This document shows positions 1 to 5,561 of a DNA stretch of 6,043 nt, one piece after another. The notes beneath the pieces were generated by a model. It worked only from the letters and a program-made list of their open reading frames with translations, did not search any database and was not told where the DNA came from. This DNA is from Pseudanabaenaceae cyanobacterium MP8IB2.15 (GTDB taxonomy: Bacteria > Cyanobacteriota > Cyanobacteriia > Pseudanabaenales > Pseudanabaenaceae): assembly GCA_030248825.1 (NCBI GenBank), contig JARCMB010000445.1:1-6043 (forward strand). Reading direction: 5' to 3'. Both the position numbers and the translations under genes were made by a program. Each line of letters begins with the position of its first letter. The stretch's first letter is position 1.

Positions 1-116
1 AGAGCATGACCGCTGACGATTGGAATTAATAGAGCAAACAGAGCGATAATGATCATCCCTGTGAGTAAGCCGAAATCAAGTAACCCTTCTCGACCGAGTT
101 TTGGGATGTCAAGCAT
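1..116 (-). CDS. SxtJ-like small membrane protein, N-terminal part (runs off left edge)
   Basis: Only the first 38 codons are in the window. They read as a short polar N-terminus containing IPKLGREGLLDFGLLTG, followed by a hydrophobic segment from about residue 19 to 35 (GMIIIALFALLIPIVSG), so this is a membrane protein. The opening resembles what I recall of the SxtJ family: an 'L.R.GLR.FGL.TG' start followed by a helix ending in a short turn. Such small proteins are commonly encoded directly after NodU/CmcH-type carbamoyltransferases, as in SxtI-SxtJ of saxitoxin clusters and in many unrelated bacteria. The ATG at 116 lies 14 bp after the carbamoyltransferase stop. No Shine-Dalgarno sequence is visible, so translational coupling is likely. 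A TTG at 137-135 in the same frame would overlap the upstream gene and is a weaker start. Function is unknown. The family call rests on a partial N-terminus plus context. Confidence 0.6.
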   Translation of the reverse strand, partial: MLDIPKLGREGLLDFGLLTGMIIIALFALLIPIVSGHA

Positions 117-130
117 AGGAAAGGTAACAG

Positions 131-2125
131 CTAACAATTATGAATAAAATAATCTAGTTCAAACTCTTTTTTCCATGAAAGAATGCGGTCTAGTTGGGGC
201 TGTTGGTGCTTGGAAAGTAGGCAGTTTTCGAGCACTAAATAATCCATTTCAGTACGCATAAAGCATTGGTAGGCTTGTTCGGGGGTGCAGACAATTGGTT
301 CGCCGCGCACATTAAACGAAGTATTGACCAAAACCGCACAGCCAGTCAGGGCATCAAACTCAGATAGTAAAGCATGATAGCGAGGATTGGTTTCTTTGTG
401 AACAGTTTGGACTCTAGCAGAATAATCGATGTGAGTGACCGCAGGAATTTGCGATCGCGCAATATTGAGCTGATCGATCCCAAATAGTTGTGATTGCTCT
501 GGATCGATCGGATGATGCAGATCCTGTTTAACGTTAGCAACCAGCAGCATATAAGGGCTAGGGCTGTCTAAGTCGAAATAATCACTCACTCGCTCTGCCA
601 GTACAGAAGGCGCAAATGGTCGAAAAGATTCACGGTATTTAATCTTAAGATTCATCACCGATTGCATTTTCGGATTTCGGGCATCGCCAATAATCGATCG
701 ACCACCTAGCGATCTTGGCCCAAACTCCATCCGTCCTTGAAACCAACCTACAACATTGCCCTGCGCCAAAATTTCAGCTAGGCGTGGCATCAGTTCGAGA
801 TCGTCCAATTCCTGATAGACTGCCCCAACCAACTCTAAATCATGGCGAATTTCGGCATTACTATAACAAGGCCCCAAGTAAGTTCCCTGCATTCGATCGC
901 CGCCTCGATCGATCGCCTGACTCGTAGACGGTGGATGGTGCATGGTAGAGGCATATCCATTGCGAGCATACCCATTTTCGATCGATCGATCGTGACTTAC
1001 TAAAGACTCCGCATTTTCGGCGGATGGTCGATCGATTTCGGCATGGCGGGGTTCTTCTAAATACTGATGCCAAGTCGCCAACGCCGCGCCGATCGCCCCA
1101 CCAGCATCTCCAGCCGCAGGTTGAATCCAGATATCTTTAAATACTTTCGATCGAAGGATATGACCGTTCGCCACACAGTTCAATGCTACACCACCCGCCA
1201 GACAGAGATAATCGACATCCAACTCTTGCCGTACGGTACGACAGAGCCGCAAGACTACTTCCTCGGTGACAACTTGGATCGAACTAGCGATATCCATTTC
1301 GCGCTGAGTCAGCTTTGCTTCAGGTTTTCGTGGTGCACCGCCAAATAGAGCATCAAATTTGCGATTGGTCATGGTCAGACCGACCGCGAAGTTAAAGTAG
1401 CTCATGTCTAACCGAAATGTCCCGTCAGGCTTTAAATCCATCAGGTGATTTAAAATCAAGTCAACATACTTGGGTTCACCGTAGGGAGCCAATCCCATCA
1501 GCTTATATTCACCAGAGTTGACTTTAAATCCAGTGTAGTAAGTAAAAGCGGAATAGAGTAATCCCAATGAATGAGGGAAATCAATTTCCCATTTTGATGT
1601 GAGTTGATTACCTTCGCCTAACCAAATGGAAGTTGTTGCCCATTCACCCACGCCATCTAGACATAACACCGCCGCTCGATCGAATGGACTGGGAAAAAAA
1701 GCGGAGGCAGCATGAGCTTGGTGATGTTCGGTAAACAGTAACGGCGGCAATTCGCTCACTTTACAGCCAGAAATCTCCGCTAATTCTCTTTTCAGTACGG
1801 TTTTGAGAAATAGCTTTTCCTTCATCCAGACTGGCATGGCAGCTAGAAATGAGATAAAACCGTGTGGGGCATATGCCAAATATGTTTCGAGCAATCGCTC
1901 AAATTTAACCAGCGGTTTGTCATAAAAAACGATCTGGCTGAGATTTTGGAGTTTGATGTCTGCGGTTTTTAAGCAGTAGTCGATCGCCTGACTGGGAAAT
2001 CTGGCATCGTGTTTTTTGCGGGTGAATCTTTCTTCTTGTGCTGCCGCGATGATTTTGCCGTCTTGGACAAGTGCTGCGGCGCTGTCATGGTAGTAGGCTG
2101 AAATTCCTAGGATATTAGTTGTCAT
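131..2125 (-). CDS. NodU/CmcH-family O-carbamoyltransferase
   Basis: Family members transfer a carbamoyl group from carbamoyl phosphate, via carbamoyl-AMP, to a hydroxyl of a small molecule, as in TobZ, CmcH, NodU and SxtI. The N-terminal Kae1-like ASKHA domain spans about residues 1-356. It shows HDSAAAL (13-19), HHQAHAASAF (134-143) with likely metal ligands H134 and H138, DGVGEW (157-162), GEYKLMGLAPYG (205-216), GGVALNCVANG (311-321) and GDAGGAIGAAL (339-349, D340). The C-terminal YrdC-like domain (about 412-664) shows FQGRMEFGPRSLGGRSIIGD (462-481), KYRESFRPFAPS (496-507) and NTSFNVRGEPIV (601-612). All core motifs are present, so the enzyme should be active. At 664 residues it is somewhat long for the family (about 600-620), because of a low-complexity stretch at about 357-411. 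Start ATG 2125 gives the usual N-terminus (NILGISAYYHDSAA). The ribosome site is weak. The acceptor substrate cannot be deduced; the gene just downstream encodes an SxtJ-like membrane protein. Confidence 0.93.
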   Translation of the reverse strand: MTTNILGISAYYHDSAAALVQDGKIIAAAQEERFTRKKHDARFPSQAIDYCLKTADIKLQNLSQIVFYDKPLVKFERLLETYLAYAPHGFISFLAAMPVWMKEKLFLKTVLKRELAEISGCKVSELPPLLFTEHHQAHAASAFFPSPFDRAAVLCLDGVGEWATTSIWLGEGNQLTSKWEIDFPHSLGLLYSAFTYYTGFKVNSGEYKLMGLAPYGEPKYVDLILNHLMDLKPDGTFRLDMSYFNFAVGLTMTNRKFDALFGGAPRKPEAKLTQREMDIASSIQVVTEEVVLRLCRTVRQELDVDYLCLAGGVALNCVANGHILRSKVFKDIWIQPAAGDAGGAIGAALATWHQYLEEPRHAEIDRPSAENAESLVSHDRSIENGYARNGYASTMHHPPSTSQAIDRGGDRMQGTYLGPCYSNAEIRHDLELVGAVYQELDDLELMPRLAEILAQGNVVGWFQGRMEFGPRSLGGRSIIGDARNPKMQSVMNLKIKYRESFRPFAPSVLAERVSDYFDLDSPSPYMLLVANVKQDLHHPIDPEQSQLFGIDQLNIARSQIPAVTHIDYSARVQTVHKETNPRYHALLSEFDALTGCAVLVNTSFNVRGEPIVCTPEQAYQCFMRTEMDYLVLENCLLSKHQQPQLDRILSWKKEFELDYFIHNC
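451..458. repeat. HIP1 octamer
   Basis: Exact palindrome GCGATCGC, the highly iterated cyanobacterial octamer, inside the carbamoyltransferase gene. It marks the genome as cyanobacterial; no local function is implied. Confidence 0.85.
892..1056 (-). repeat. CGATCG-rich insertion encoding the interdomain linker of the carbamoyltransferase
   Basis: This 165-bp stretch encodes roughly residues 357-411 of the carbamoyltransferase, between the Kae1-like and YrdC-like domains, where I expect only a short connection. By eye it holds seven CGATCG hexamers: one at 894, two overlapping at 906-915, three overlapping at 979-992 (CGATCGATCGATCG) and one at 1029. It also holds a near-duplicate 11-mer, GCATATCCATT (951-961) and GCATACCCATT (966-976), spaced 15 bp apart, which gives the doubled NGYA in the protein. 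The encoded residues are polar and low in complexity (S, H, N, D, R, G). The reading frame is kept throughout. Confidence 0.6.
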
Positions 2126-2176
2126 GCCGTCTCATGTGAACCGCAGGTTGCTCACGGTTTAGGGTAATGACATGAA

Positions 2177-2206
2177 ACGATAGCACCGCCAGTATTTCTT
2201 TGTCAA
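2177..2206 (-). promoter_or_regulatory. Candidate sigma70-type promoter for the carbamoyltransferase
   Basis: Read on the minus strand there is a perfect -35 TTGACA (2206-2201), an 18-bp spacer, and TATCGT (2182-2177) preceded by TGC, which makes an extended -10. Transcription would begin near 2170, about 45 nt before the ATG at 2125. It lies in the 114-bp gap behind the DUF362 gene, so the carbamoyltransferase pair could be transcribed separately from the cdsA/DUF362 genes. This is prediction from sequence only. Confidence 0.4.
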
Positions 2207-2221
2207 AATCCTCCAATATAA

Positions 2222-2237
2222 AATTCACTTATGAATT
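2222..2237 (-). terminator. Small AT-rich hairpin after the DUF362 gene
   Basis: AATTCA and TGAATT form a perfect 6-bp stem around a 4-nt loop, 3 bp beyond the DUF362 stop codon; on the minus strand TTAT follows. The stem has only one G-C pair, so at best it is a weak terminator or a 3'-end stabilising hairpin. Confidence 0.25.
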
Positions 2238-2239
2238 AA

Positions 2240-3199
2240 CTACGATCTGGCATAAGCACTCATGGGTTCTTTGATAAATTTGATATAGAGATGTTTAAAT
2301 GTGGACTTAAGTACTCGTGGCGCGCCGAAATCAATTGGCATCATCGTCGATGGTAATTGCCAATCACTCACTTGCAAGCTTTCCCAAGCATCTCCGACAA
2401 TTTCGATATGGGACAGATCGCTACACAAACCAGCCCGAATCGATGCCGCTACGGTTGGAACTTGCATCGGATCTACGCCTAAAATTTCGACAATTACCCG
2501 ATCTAAAGCGAAGACATCCTGAGTTGCCGCGAGTAAGCCCAAGGCTTTTGGTTCACCACCGCTAGGCCCATTGCCCTCATGCCCGATGATGCCGTCAAGA
2601 ATCGTTAACTGTGGTGAGATCGCCTGAGCCGTCTCAATTAGCATCTGGGCAAATTTCTCCGCGTCTTTACCCGCTTCCATGTGCCACCAAGCTTTCATCT
2701 TGCCAGGTACGCAACCAAACAAGTTTTTGACGCTAATGGTCAAGGTCAGTTGCATATGAGATTTGACTTTTGGCAAATTAATCACAACATCGGCATTCAT
2801 GGCTTCTTTGCTTAGCCTGAGGTGCTGTAATGCGCCGCCCGTGGCATATCGATCGCCATGAAATTCGACAATTGGCACATCTAATTCCTCTAACATTTCC
2901 AGCAAACCATTTGTCCTTGCTACCCCCTTCGCACTACCAAATGCTGGACTGTCACCCAGAAAAGGCTTGCCCCCAACCTCTTTAACCATTTGCGCCACGG
3001 TATAGATTATTTCTGGGCGGGTAATGCATTCCTTGGTTGGTCTTGCCCCAGTCAGTAGATTTGGTTTAAGCAAAACTCGATCGCCAGATTTCACAAAACG
3101 ATCGATCCCACCGAGTGGCTCTAGTAACTGTTCGATCGAACCTCTGAGGGCTTTGAGTCCGTAGTCATTGGCTTTGAGCAGGCTAACGATTGGTTTCAT
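2240..3199 (-). CDS. DUF362 domain-containing protein
   Basis: The 319-residue product matches the DUF362 family along its length. It has VLLKPNLL (42-49), GDSP (82-85), the family block at 141-166 (NLPKVKSHMQ, then KNLFGCVPG), a WH pair at 172-173, and DGIIGHEGNGPSGGEP (202-217). No biochemical activity is established for the family that I can rely on. Many DUF362 proteins carry or are fused to iron-sulfur ferredoxin domains; this one has no CxxCxxC motif and only three cysteines (C58, C163, C259), so it is the stand-alone type. No signal peptide or membrane segment is seen, so it should be cytosolic. Start ATG 3199 is supported by GGAGAG at 3207-3202 and by an N-terminus of normal length. 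It lies 48 bp downstream of cdsA and 114 bp upstream of the carbamoyltransferase, on the same strand. Confidence 0.9.
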   Translation of the reverse strand: MKPIVSLLKANDYGLKALRGSIEQLLEPLGGIDRFVKSGDRVLLKPNLLTGARPTKECITRPEIIYTVAQMVKEVGGKPFLGDSPAFGSAKGVARTNGLLEMLEELDVPIVEFHGDRYATGGALQHLRLSKEAMNADVVINLPKVKSHMQLTLTISVKNLFGCVPGKMKAWWHMEAGKDAEKFAQMLIETAQAISPQLTILDGIIGHEGNGPSGGEPKALGLLAATQDVFALDRVIVEILGVDPMQVPTVAASIRAGLCSDLSHIEIVGDAWESLQVSDWQLPSTMMPIDFGAPRVLKSTFKHLYIKFIKEPMSAYARS

Positions 3200-3215
3200 A
3201 ACTCTCCATGAAATT

Positions 3216-3244
3216 TATATACTTATATTAAGTCTCGTTCTCAA
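3216..3244 (-). promoter_or_regulatory. Candidate promoter for the DUF362 gene
   Basis: On the minus strand, TTGAGA (3244-3239), a 17-bp spacer and TATATA (3221-3216) resemble sigma70 -35 and -10 boxes. The start site would fall near 3209, leaving a leader of about 10 nt that still includes the GGAGAG ribosome site at 3207-3202. The region is AT-rich, so a chance match is possible. Confidence 0.3.
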
Positions 3245-3247
3245 GTT

Positions 3248-4075
3248 TTAGGCAGGAAGTCTGAGTAAAATCAGGGTGATGTAGTAGTAGATCAGTGGCG
3301 CGGTGAATACATAGCTGTCAGCCCGATCCATAATGCCGCCGTGACCTGGCATAATTTGACCTGAATCCTTCACCCCAGCATCGCGCTTCATCATCGACTC
3401 AGTTAGATCGCCAAGCAAGCTCGCAATCCCGATCAGTAAACCCAACACTCCCCCAGTCAGCCACCAAAATTGCCATTGTAAATACCATGCCCCAGCTAAT
3501 GCCACCGCGACACAGCTAACTAAACCAAACGCGGCACCCTCAACGGTTTTCTTGGGACTAATGTCAGATAGGCGAGTACGTCCGATTAATTTACCCATCA
3601 AGTATGCGCCGATATCCGATGCCCAGATGCAGCAGAAGGCAAGGAGAACATAAATACCGCCTTGATCTAAGCCAAACAGGTAAGCGTCATGCTGATGTAA
3701 CCCGCGCAGCCGAATCCAGAAACTCGGTAAGTAGCCGCCGTAAAATAAACCCAAAATCGAAGCAGAGATATCGGCGATCGTAGCGAATTTGGGTTGAAAC
3801 AGCAGGTAAAAGCAAATAAATGTGCCTGCGATCGGGAGTACGGCATCGGCATATTCCACTCGCAACTGTGAAGTAAGCAGCAAAATCTGACTTACAGCCA
3901 TCGTCGTCTTCACCGCAGGTATTGTGCCTTTAGCCTTGGCTAGCTGAAAATACTCCCACTGCCCTAACCCGATCAGGATGCTAAACACCGCCGTAAATGC
4001 CCACCCTCCAAGTGCGATCGCTCCTAATGCTAGAGGAATAGCTATAACCGCACTGATGATTCGAGTCCAGGGCAT
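3248..4075 (-). CDS. cdsA: Phosphatidate cytidylyltransferase (CDP-diacylglycerol synthase)
   Basis: CdsA makes CDP-diacylglycerol from phosphatidate and CTP in the membrane, the precursor of phosphatidylglycerol and other phospholipids. The 275-residue product has normal length for the family and is hydrophobic throughout, with several membrane helices (about 5-36, 56-72, 78-93, 139-160, 181-222 and 256-272). The CDS signature is complete near the C-terminus: S227, K230-R231, K236-D237, then PGHGGIMDRAD (243-253) with H245, D250, R251 and D253. The conserved SPKKTVEG (173-180) and GDLTES (222-227) are also present. Start ATG 4075 gives a typical short N-terminus (MPWTRIISAV). Its ribosome site is weak (GAG about 8 nt upstream). 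It is the first gene of the leftward set and faces the J-domain gene divergently across 261 bp. Confidence 0.95.
   Translation of the reverse strand: MPWTRIISAVIAIPLALGAIALGGWAFTAVFSILIGLGQWEYFQLAKAKGTIPAVKTTMAVSQILLLTSQLRVEYADAVLPIAGTFICFYLLFQPKFATIADISASILGLFYGGYLPSFWIRLRGLHQHDAYLFGLDQGGIYVLLAFCCIWASDIGAYLMGKLIGRTRLSDISPKKTVEGAAFGLVSCVAVALAGAWYLQWQFWWLTGGVLGLLIGIASLLGDLTESMMKRDAGVKDSGQIMPGHGGIMDRADSYVFTAPLIYYYITLILLRLPA
4014..4021. repeat. HIP1 octamer
   Basis: Exact GCGATCGC near the 5' end of cdsA. Confidence 0.85.
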
Positions 4076-4086
4076 GAAAATCTCAA

Positions 4087-4118
4087 CTTCAAGCTATTTC
4101 AAGTTAATTTCAGGTTAA
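4087..4118. repeat. Degenerate 11-bp tandem repeat upstream of cdsA
   Basis: Three head-to-tail units are present: CTTCAAGCTA (4087-4096), TTTCAAGTTAA (4097-4107) and TTTCAGGTTAA (4108-4118). The last two differ by one base. The period is about one helical turn, and the array begins 11 bp upstream of the cdsA ATG, in its probable leader or promoter. A role in regulation is inference. Confidence 0.5.
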
Positions 4119-4178
4119 GGCTCGATCGCAAGACTAGACCTAATTCTTGCTTTCTCTGCAAATCTGAATACCAATCAA

Positions 4179-4192
4179 AGCTGATCTCAGCT
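4179..4192. promoter_or_regulatory. 14-bp dyad in the divergent region
   Basis: AGCTGA and TCAGCT are perfect inverted 6-mers separated by two bases (TC). The size and spacing suit a dimeric repressor or activator site, and its place between two divergent genes is suitable. No known regulator is recognised, and a chance dyad is possible. Confidence 0.25.
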
Positions 4193-4274
4193 AGTCACCT
4201 ATTCTAAAGAGAATTCCCCTCAACTAATGTGATTTAGGTATAAAAAATTACGCTGAATGTGAATTTTGAGATTA

Positions 4275-4305
4275 AGCAATGGCTTAGAATAATTGCTAAA
4301 GCAAT
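4275..4305. promoter_or_regulatory. Alternating AGCAAT/ATTGCT inverted repeats before the J-domain gene
   Basis: AGCAAT (4275-4280), ATTGCT (4292-4297) and AGCAAT (4300-4305) occur in alternating orientation. The middle copy can pair with either neighbour, but not both at once. The array ends 31 bp before the J-domain ATG and overlaps the possible -10 TAGAAT (4285-4290). It could be an operator or a leader structure. Function is inferred only from position. Confidence 0.3.
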
Positions 4306-4336
4306 AGCTGGCACGTTAAAGGTGTGAACTTAATTT

Positions 4337-4789
4337 ATGCCACAATCTAAACCTCAATCCACACAAGCTAAGACTCACTATACGATACTGGGACTAACGC
4401 CTTGGGCAAATGAGCGTCAGATTCGACAAGCTTATCGCGAGCTAAGTAAGCTCTACCATCCCGACACAACCCAATTAAACCCAGAGGTAGCTGTAGAACA
4501 GTTTCGTCTGATTAACGCCGCTTATGGCACGCTAACTAATCCCGAACGTCGTAGCCTTTACGATCGAAGCATTCAGTTTACCCAAATCGCTACTGCGCCA
4601 ATTCCAGATTCGATCGTTGCATCCGATCGACCCCTGCGTTACGATAGCGGTCTACCAAGTGAACGTCCCTTGTCTGGCGGTGAAATGTTTGCTTTACTAA
4701 TCTTGGCTTTTACCTTTTTCGCGTGCTTGGTTCTGGTATTTCTAGTTGGTTTAGTGCGTGGCGATCAGTTGCTGCCTTTATCACTCTGA
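4337..4789 (+). CDS. Membrane-anchored J-domain (DnaJ-like) protein
   Basis: The 150-residue product has an N-terminal J domain (about 13-76). It shows HYTILGL, the helix II segment QIRQAYRELSKLYHPD with the essential HPD triad at 41-43, and a helix III/IV region ending NPERRSLYD (68-76). J domains stimulate Hsp70 (DnaK) ATPase activity and direct it to a site. After a polar linker (77-115) comes one strongly hydrophobic helix (about 117-140), then a short tail. The protein is therefore probably tail-anchored with the J domain in the cytosol. It lacks the zinc-finger and substrate-binding domains of DnaJ, so it is a class C J-protein. Start ATG 4337 follows AAAGGTG (4318-4324) at a rather long spacing. 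The DUF3143 gene begins 64 bp downstream on the same strand, a pairing I recall as conserved in cyanobacteria, so a joint role is likely but unknown. Confidence 0.9.
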   Translation: MPQSKPQSTQAKTHYTILGLTPWANERQIRQAYRELSKLYHPDTTQLNPEVAVEQFRLINAAYGTLTNPERRSLYDRSIQFTQIATAPIPDSIVASDRPLRYDSGLPSERPLSGGEMFALLILAFTFFACLVLVFLVGLVRGDQLLPLSL

Positions 4790-4853
4790 GGAATAAAAGA
4801 AAAAAAGTATTAAACTAGCAAATAGATCACATAGCCTCTCCATATATCTACTG

Positions 4854-5141
4854 ATGACTTTTCCAATGATTACTCTTCCAGTCCCAGAAACTGCTTTGTA
4901 CAACCACACATTACCTGTGGTTGAGTCTTGGCTTCAGTCTCTAGGCTGCCAGCAGGACAGAAATAATCTCAACCTATGGTACGTCAAGCGTCCAGGCTGG
5001 GAAGCGGAGATTTCGATGGAAGTCGAAGATGTGAGAGTGCGGTATATCAATGCAGTCGCTGGGAATAAAGACGTATATCGTAGTTTCCCCTACTCGCTCA
5101 GCCGTAAAGACATTGAAGATGCCATTTTCATTGGTCCTTAA
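4854..5141 (+). CDS. DUF3143 domain-containing protein
   Basis: This 95-residue protein matches the cyanobacterial DUF3143 family nearly end to end. It has an N-terminal LPVPETALYNHTLP (8-21), W26, GC around 31-32, the central W42 and RPGWEAEI (46-53), RVRYI (61-65), and the C-terminal FPYSLSRKDIEDAIF (78-92) ending in the usual GP. There is no signal peptide or membrane helix, so it is probably cytosolic. Function is unknown. ATG 4854 is taken as start; Met5 (ATG 4866) is an equally plausible start, because neither has a clear Shine-Dalgarno sequence. It follows the J-domain gene by 64 bp on the same strand, which suggests co-transcription. Its last 23 bp overlap the likely start of the Uma2-like frame. 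Confidence 0.88.
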   Translation: MTFPMITLPVPETALYNHTLPVVESWLQSLGCQQDRNNLNLWYVKRPGWEAEISMEVEDVRVRYINAVAGNKDVYRSFPYSLSRKDIEDAIFIGP

Positions 5142-5559
5142 GCTCAAATCTGCGATCGCCCGATTGATTGAAACATATTCACTAGAGACTAACACCCGAC
5201 TCTACTGCTGTGGCTCGACCACCTATCGCAAACAAGCTCAAGAAAGTGGGCTGGAGCCAGATGAAAGCTATTGTGTTGGTGAAATCAAAGATCTGCCTGA
5301 CTTTGCGATCGAAGTCATAATCACTAGCGGTAGCATTGATAAGCTCAAGGTTTATCAGGGGCTGGGAATTCCAGAAGTTTGGTTCTGGGAAAAAGATCGG
5401 CTAATGTTATACCAGTTGCAGGGTGACAGATATAACCCGATCGATCGTAGTCAGTTCCTGCCAAACTTGGATCTAAATTTGTTGGTTCGAGCAATTAAGC
5501 TGTCAATTCAGTCAGATCAATTTGATGCTTTACTTGAGTTTCGGAATGCGTTGCGCTAA
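5119..5559 (+). CDS. Uma2/DUF820 PD-(D/E)xK nuclease-like protein, N-terminally truncated
   Basis: The frame is open from ATG 5050, but recognisable Uma2 homology begins only at about 5131 (LVLKLKSAIARLIETY). I take ATG 5119 (146 residues) as the likeliest start; it overlaps DUF3143 by 23 bp. Residues below are numbered from ATG 5119. Seen are the GSTTYR strand (32-37), EPDESY (46-51, D48), PDFAIEV (60-66, E65), and a lysine followed by Y and GLGIPEVWFW (K75, 81-90). These fit the PD-(D/E)xK core D48-E65-K75. A conserved tail follows, with LPNLDLNLL (114-122). Full-length relatives have about 50-60 further N-terminal residues, including an 'E..DG.LE.MSP' region, which is absent here. The C-terminal part has no stop or frameshift. 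The family is very abundant and often multicopy in cyanobacteria, and its cellular role is poorly established. It could be a 5'-deleted remnant or a short expressed protein. Confidence 0.75.
   Translation: MPFSLVLKLKSAIARLIETYSLETNTRLYCCGSTTYRKQAQESGLEPDESYCVGEIKDLPDFAIEVIITSGSIDKLKVYQGLGIPEVWFWEKDRLMLYQLQGDRYNPIDRSQFLPNLDLNLLVRAIKLSIQSDQFDALLEFRNALR
5152..5159. repeat. HIP1 octamer at the Uma2 truncation point
   Basis: Exact GCGATCGC 10 bp after the DUF3143 stop codon, close to where Uma2 homology begins. It may be coincidence, or it may have taken part in the joining event. Confidence 0.8.
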
Positions 5560-5561
5560 TT

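Larger units (their letters stand above)
4076..4336. other. Divergent intergenic region between cdsA and the J-domain gene
   Basis: No reading frame or RNA gene is evident. It contains a degenerate 11-bp tandem repeat next to the cdsA start, a dyad at 4179-4192, a smaller inverted repeat at 4201-4214 (ATTCT, four bases, AGAAT), and alternating AGCAAT/ATTGCT sites at 4275-4305. Possible -10 boxes for the rightward genes are TATAAA (4239-4244) and TAGAAT (4285-4290), but neither has a convincing -35 box. Promoters for both divergent genes should lie here. Confidence 0.6.

Noticed and set aside
890..1040. CRISPR-like or mobile-element repeat
   Set aside because: The repeats are short CGATCG runs without regular spacers, and the reading frame runs through them as part of the carbamoyltransferase.
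1067..1348. Forward 93-residue reading frame inside the carbamoyltransferase
   Set aside because: It is antisense to a region carrying conserved catalytic motifs, and the product has no recognisable domain.
1..2125. Part of a saxitoxin (sxt) gene cluster
   Set aside because: The carbamoyltransferase and SxtJ-like proteins are widespread outside sxt clusters, and the other neighbours (cdsA, DUF362, DnaJ-like, asd) are not toxin genes.
4790..4853. Terminator or promoter between the J-domain gene and DUF3143
   Set aside because: The 64 bp are A/T-rich but show no stable hairpin with a T-run and no convincing -35/-10 pair.
5050..5118. Upstream extension of the Uma2-like protein from ATG 5050
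   Set aside because: These 23 codons are the DUF3143 coding sequence read in another frame and show no Uma2 homology; kept only as a possible alternative start.
5050..5559. Restriction or defence nuclease system
   Set aside because: Uma2/DUF820 proteins share the PD-(D/E)xK fold but are common stand-alone genes in cyanobacteria; no methylase, helicase or other defence partner is nearby and the N-terminus is missing.
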